Of a stretch of 64,000 bases of DNA, positions 61,189-64,000 are shown in pieces. Position 1 is the stretch's first letter, and the number at the start of each line of letters is the position of its first letter. The DNA lies in assembly GCF_003201875.1 (NCBI RefSeq), contig NZ_QJKD01000010.1:1-64000 (forward strand), read 5' to 3'. The DNA comes from Hungatella effluvii (GTDB lineage: Bacteria; Bacillota; Clostridia; Lachnospirales; Lachnospiraceae). Made by a program: the position numbers and the translations under genes. Under the pieces are notes generated by a model. The model was not told where the DNA came from, did no database searches, and saw nothing but the letters and a program-made list of their open reading frames with translations.

Positions 61189-62280
61189 TCAGTCTTCAAT
61201 ATAATCAAGCACGGTACGCGTCTCGTCGCCGCTGCTGTCCGTTGTCACGGAATAGACCAGAGTGACCGTATCTCCCACCCGCATATCGCCATACGTGGAA
61301 AATGCAAACTTCATCTCTGTACTGTCCAGTTCATACGTATTGCCGTCATCCAGTATGATGGCGTCCGGCGTCATCAAATCGGCCGAATTATATATGACAT
61401 TTGTGATCTCACCGAATACCGCGGAACGCCCATTCTCATTTTCGCTTCCAACTGTATACAACCATACTGTTTTGGATACCGGATGGTAGTAAACCAGCAC
61501 GCCGTTGTCATTCTCCAGCGCCGCAGAGATGGATTCGCTGCTGTTGGAGATCGGCGACCCATCGAGGTATACGCTGGCAGCGCTCAGCTTAAACGGCAGA
61601 TAATCGGAAAGGCGGCTCTTGCTCCTTACGATCTTCGGTCCCTTCAGGCTGTTGTCCACCATGGTAAGCGGATTGATCTCCCCGTCGGAGGTCAGCTCGC
61701 ATCCCAGGCTCTTTCCGAACATGGTTCCCGCCTTCGTATCAGTTTTTAAAAGATTGTAGAATAAATTAATGCAGTCCTCCCTTATGAGGACCTCCTCCGG
61801 GCTCTTATTCATATTTTCATCGAGCTCCAGGAAATGGTATTTGGACTGCCTGGCCCCGGTCTGGTCTCCGGTAAAATCCGCATTCTCATATCCCAGCAGC
61901 GCCAGCGTTCCCTTGATAGCCTCCTGAAGCGTCACATACTCATCCGGTTTAAAATTGCCGCCTAAATATCCCGTCATCCATCCCTGTTCCGCCGCTATCC
62001 TGATGGACGCCGCATACGAATGGTCACGCGGTACATCGGCGAATACAGAAGTATTGCTTACACTGCTGACCGTACTCCTGTAGGAAGACGCGTTCACCAG
62101 CATACTGGCAAACTCCCCTCTCGTAATCGCAGAATCCATGTTGGTCACACTCATGATCCCCGATATTCCGATCACCTTTTTTCTCAAGTCGATATTTGTC
62201 GAAGCCTCCGCGGTTATGGGCATCACAGCCGTGGCCGTCATGACCACTGCCATGGAAGCGGCTATTCTTCTTCCATTCAT
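61189..62280 (-). CDS. S-layer-homology (SLH) domain protein
   Basis: A 363-residue exported protein. A signal peptide (RRIAASMAVVMTATAVMPITAEA) is followed by at least one clear SLH-type unit (SVFADVPRDHSYAASIRIAAEQGWMTGY, then FKPDEYVTLQEAIKGTLALLGY) and a flanking, partly matching unit before it (ITRGEFASMLVNAS). The C-terminal 170 residues are beta-rich and unrecognised. It leads the exporter operon, and could be its surface partner. The ATG at 62280 follows GGAGC. Confidence 0.8.
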   Translation of the reverse strand: MNGRRIAASMAVVMTATAVMPITAEASTNIDLRKKVIGISGIMSVTNMDSAITRGEFASMLVNASSYRSTVSSVSNTSVFADVPRDHSYAASIRIAAEQGWMTGYLGGNFKPDEYVTLQEAIKGTLALLGYENADFTGDQTGARQSKYHFLELDENMNKSPEEVLIREDCINLFYNLLKTDTKAGTMFGKSLGCELTSDGEINPLTMVDNSLKGPKIVRSKSRLSDYLPFKLSAASVYLDGSPISNSSESISAALENDNGVLVYYHPVSKTVWLYTVGSENENGRSAVFGEITNVIYNSADLMTPDAIILDDGNTYELDSTEMKFAFSTYGDMRVGDTVTLVYSVTTDSSGDETRTVLDYIED

Positions 62281-62358
62281 TCGATTTGCTCCTCTCTGCA
62301 CTCTGTCTGTTGTTCATGTTCAGTTTATCAGGCTCCTATGTTCATTTTGTGTCAGCAA

Positions 62359-62540
62359 CCTGAAATTAACCTGAAACTCTTTTTCACTCTTTTTTCATTC
62401 GTCCCATTCTATCATGGATACCTGAAAATAACCTGAAAACCGGTTTCAGGCTATTTTCAGCTTCTCCTTCTATAATATCTATAAAATGCGGATACCGGAA
62501 AAGGAATGGGATTGCCAAATGTGGAAACCCCTTTTATAAT
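62359..62540. promoter_or_regulatory. Phased CCTGAAA operators and two promoters of the divergent two-component/exporter operons
   Basis: CCTGAAA occurs at 62359 and 62370 (11 apart), again at 62421 and 62432 (11 apart), and inverted as TTTCAGG at 62444 and TTTCAGC at 62455 (11 apart). P1 for the plus operon has TATAAT at 62471-62476 and no -35 beyond the operator. P2 has TTGCCA (62512-62517), 17 nt, TATAAT (62535-62540). A partly duplicated segment links P1 and P2, and a GGCCG hairpin follows P2. This fills the 318-nt gap from 62281 to 62598. Confidence 0.7.
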
Positions 62541-62598
62541 ATTTATAAGGATATGGACCGGCCGTTTCGGCCATACCGGAAAAGGAAGGAAATGATTT

Positions 62599-63276
62599 AT
62601 GAATATACTGATCGTAGAAGATGAAGTGAGACTGGCCGACGCGCTGGGACAGATTATGGAGGAACAGCACTATCACACGGACATCGTGTATACCGGTACC
62701 GACGGTCTCTACTGCGGCCTGTCGGGCGAATACGATGTCATCGTCCTGGATGTGATGCTTCCCGGGGAAAATGGATTCGATGTGGTGAAAAAGCTTCGAA
62801 AGGCCCACGTCCAGACGCCGGTGCTGATGCTGACTGCCAGAGACGACATAAGCGACAAGGTGACCGGGTTGGACCGCGGCGCCGACGACTATATGACGAA
62901 GCCGTTTATCCCGGAAGAGCTGCTGGCACGGATACGCGCCCTCTCCCGCAGACAGGGCGAGGTGGTCGTGGAAGAACTTCATTTTGGAGATCTGACCCTG
63001 AATCTTTCAACCAACGACCTGGTGCGCGGCAGAAAGTCCATCCATCTGGGATATAAGGAATTTGAGGTATTGAAACTGCTCATGAACAATGCGGGTAAAA
63101 TCATTTCCAAGGATATGCTGATTACCAGGGTATGGGGTAATGATTCCGACGCGGAGGACAACAACGTGGAAGCCTACATTTCCTTTCTCCGGAAAAAGCT
63201 TTCCTTCTTAAGCTCCAAGGTGGAAATCGTAACCGTCCGAAAAGTGGGGTACCGTCTGGAGGAACCGTCATGCTGA
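62599..63276 (+). CDS. OmpR-family response regulator
   Basis: A 225-residue regulator. Receiver: IVEDEVRLADAL, phosphoacceptor Asp in VIVLDVMLPGENGFD, and the Lys in DDYMTKPF. The C-terminal winged helix contains LGYKEFEVLKLLMNN, NVEAYISFLRKKL and VRKVGYRLE. AAGGAAGG precedes the ATG. It overlaps the sensor-kinase start by 7 nt. It probably binds the phased CCTGAAA sites and controls the exporter operon. Confidence 0.94.
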   Translation: MNILIVEDEVRLADALGQIMEEQHYHTDIVYTGTDGLYCGLSGEYDVIVLDVMLPGENGFDVVKKLRKAHVQTPVLMLTARDDISDKVTGLDRGADDYMTKPFIPEELLARIRALSRRQGEVVVEELHFGDLTLNLSTNDLVRGRKSIHLGYKEFEVLKLLMNNAGKIISKDMLITRVWGNDSDAEDNNVEAYISFLRKKLSFLSSKVEIVTVRKVGYRLEEPSC

Positions 63277-64000
63277 AAAAGCTTCGCGGAAAATTTATTG
63301 TCATCAATATGTCCCTGGTCATCACGATTCTCATCATCGTGCTGGGGAATTTTTATCATGCCAATCTCTGGCGGCTGGAACGCCAGACCGAGATGGCCCT
63401 GATGCAGGCCCAGGATTCGGCCCGCTTTAATGGAAAACCAAACAAAGTGGAACCTGGACGCCGGACTGACGATACGCCGCCCCCCTTCGTCCCCACCGCA
63501 GTCATCACCCTTTCAAAGAATGGGCAGACTGTGACGGACGTAACCACAAACAATCTCTCCTTATCCGATGACATGGCCGCCACTCTGGCTGACCTTGTCA
63601 TGGAGAACGACGATCCGCGAGGCGTCTTAAAAGACTACTCCCTTCGCTATAACCGCTCCGAAACGCCGGACAGCATCACCATCGCGTTCGCCGATCAGAG
63701 CTTTGAGCTGAACAACGTCCGGGCGCTGCGCCTTAACTGTCTCCTGCTGTTTTTCATCGCCGCTATCCTGTTTCTTCTGCTCAGCATCTTCCTGTCCCGC
63801 TGGACCTTAAAGCCGGTGGAGCAGGCATGGAAACAGCAGAACCAGTTTATCGCCGATGCGTCCCACGAGCTGAAAACGCCGCTCACGGTCATCCTGGCCA
63901 ATTTACAGATTCTGCTCTCCCATCAGGACTCATCCATTAAGAGCCAGATCAAATGGGTTGACAACACGAAGGAGGAGGCAGCCCGCATGAAACAGCTGGT
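63270..64000 (+). CDS. Sensor histidine kinase (partial, runs off the window)
   Basis: The first 243 residues of a two-component sensor. Transmembrane helix 1 at 10-28, an extracytoplasmic loop to about 150 (with a Pro/Asp-rich patch), helix 2 at 155-176, and the H-box FIADASHELKTPLTVILANL with phosphoacceptor His199. The ATP-binding domain is beyond the window end. The ATG at 63270 overlaps the regulator's last codons, showing coupled translation. Confidence 0.92.
   Translation, partial: MLKKLRGKFIVINMSLVITILIIVLGNFYHANLWRLERQTEMALMQAQDSARFNGKPNKVEPGRRTDDTPPPFVPTAVITLSKNGQTVTDVTTNNLSLSDDMAATLADLVMENDDPRGVLKDYSLRYNRSETPDSITIAFADQSFELNNVRALRLNCLLLFFIAAILFLLLSIFLSRWTLKPVEQAWKQQNQFIADASHELKTPLTVILANLQILLSHQDSSIKSQIKWVDNTKEEAARMKQL

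Noticed and set aside
62506..62595. A 29-codon ORF just upstream of the response-regulator gene
   Set aside because: It begins upstream of the likely P2 start site, has no well-spaced RBS, and appears to arise from a partly duplicated promoter segment.

Overview
The window looks like chromosomal DNA from a Gram-positive, spore-forming-type gut anaerobe, most likely a Lachnospiraceae (Clostridium cluster XIVa) member; I cannot fix the genus. The reasons are the priA-def-fmt-peptidase-rsmB-rlmN-stp-prkC-rsgA-rpe-thiN gene order, strong AGGAGG ribosome-binding sites, about 50% GC, ECF-type S components, a TepA-like ClpP beside FtsK/SpoIIIE, and class II GalT. I see no prophage, insertion sequence, CRISPR array, rRNA or tRNA.

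Layout. (1) 128-26565, all on the minus strand: pyridoxal kinase plus its ECF S component; a tightly coupled housekeeping run (thiN, rpe, rsgA, prkC, stp, rlmN, rsmB, Zn-peptidase, fmt, def, priA), several genes overlapping by ATGA; an accessory insert at 14240-18067 (epimerase, unknown protein, cysteine hydrolase, Nudix-GNAT fusion, NTF2-like protein); then murF, murE, fhs, ftsK and tepA. (2) 26721-39108, accessory: an MFS exporter behind a leader peptide and attenuator-like fold, an XRE membrane regulator, a TetR-MATE pair with a double operator, two DUF membrane proteins, citrate synthase-aconitase, a Schlafen/AlbA-type regulator with an iteron-like operator, and an XRE-DUF5680 regulator. 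(3) 39268-46758: SH3-NlpC/P60 wall hydrolase, a TrpXYZ-type ABC importer, YitT, GalT. (4) 46846-50556: Gx-type membrane protein, a flavin-binding protein with five tandem extra repeats, and a NusG-domain-II protein, together suggesting an extracytoplasmic flavin electron-transfer module. (5) 50566-57153: riboswitch-controlled ThiW, DegV, and an nptA-phoP-phoR phosphate operon preceded by 11-bp-phased Pho boxes, then a dipeptidase. (6) 57530-64000: a MacAB-like exporter with an SLH protein, divergent from a two-component system whose sensor gene runs off the window.

The less ordinary content lies between genes: a perfect 62-bp inverted repeat, a 195-bp imperfect inverted repeat, a hairpin repeat present twice with compensatory base changes (one copy translated as a protein tail), and several phased operator arrays. 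The best candidates for something undescribed are the five-repeat flavoprotein module, the covarying hairpin family and the MFS leader/attenuator. All functional calls are from sequence reading alone; no database search was run.
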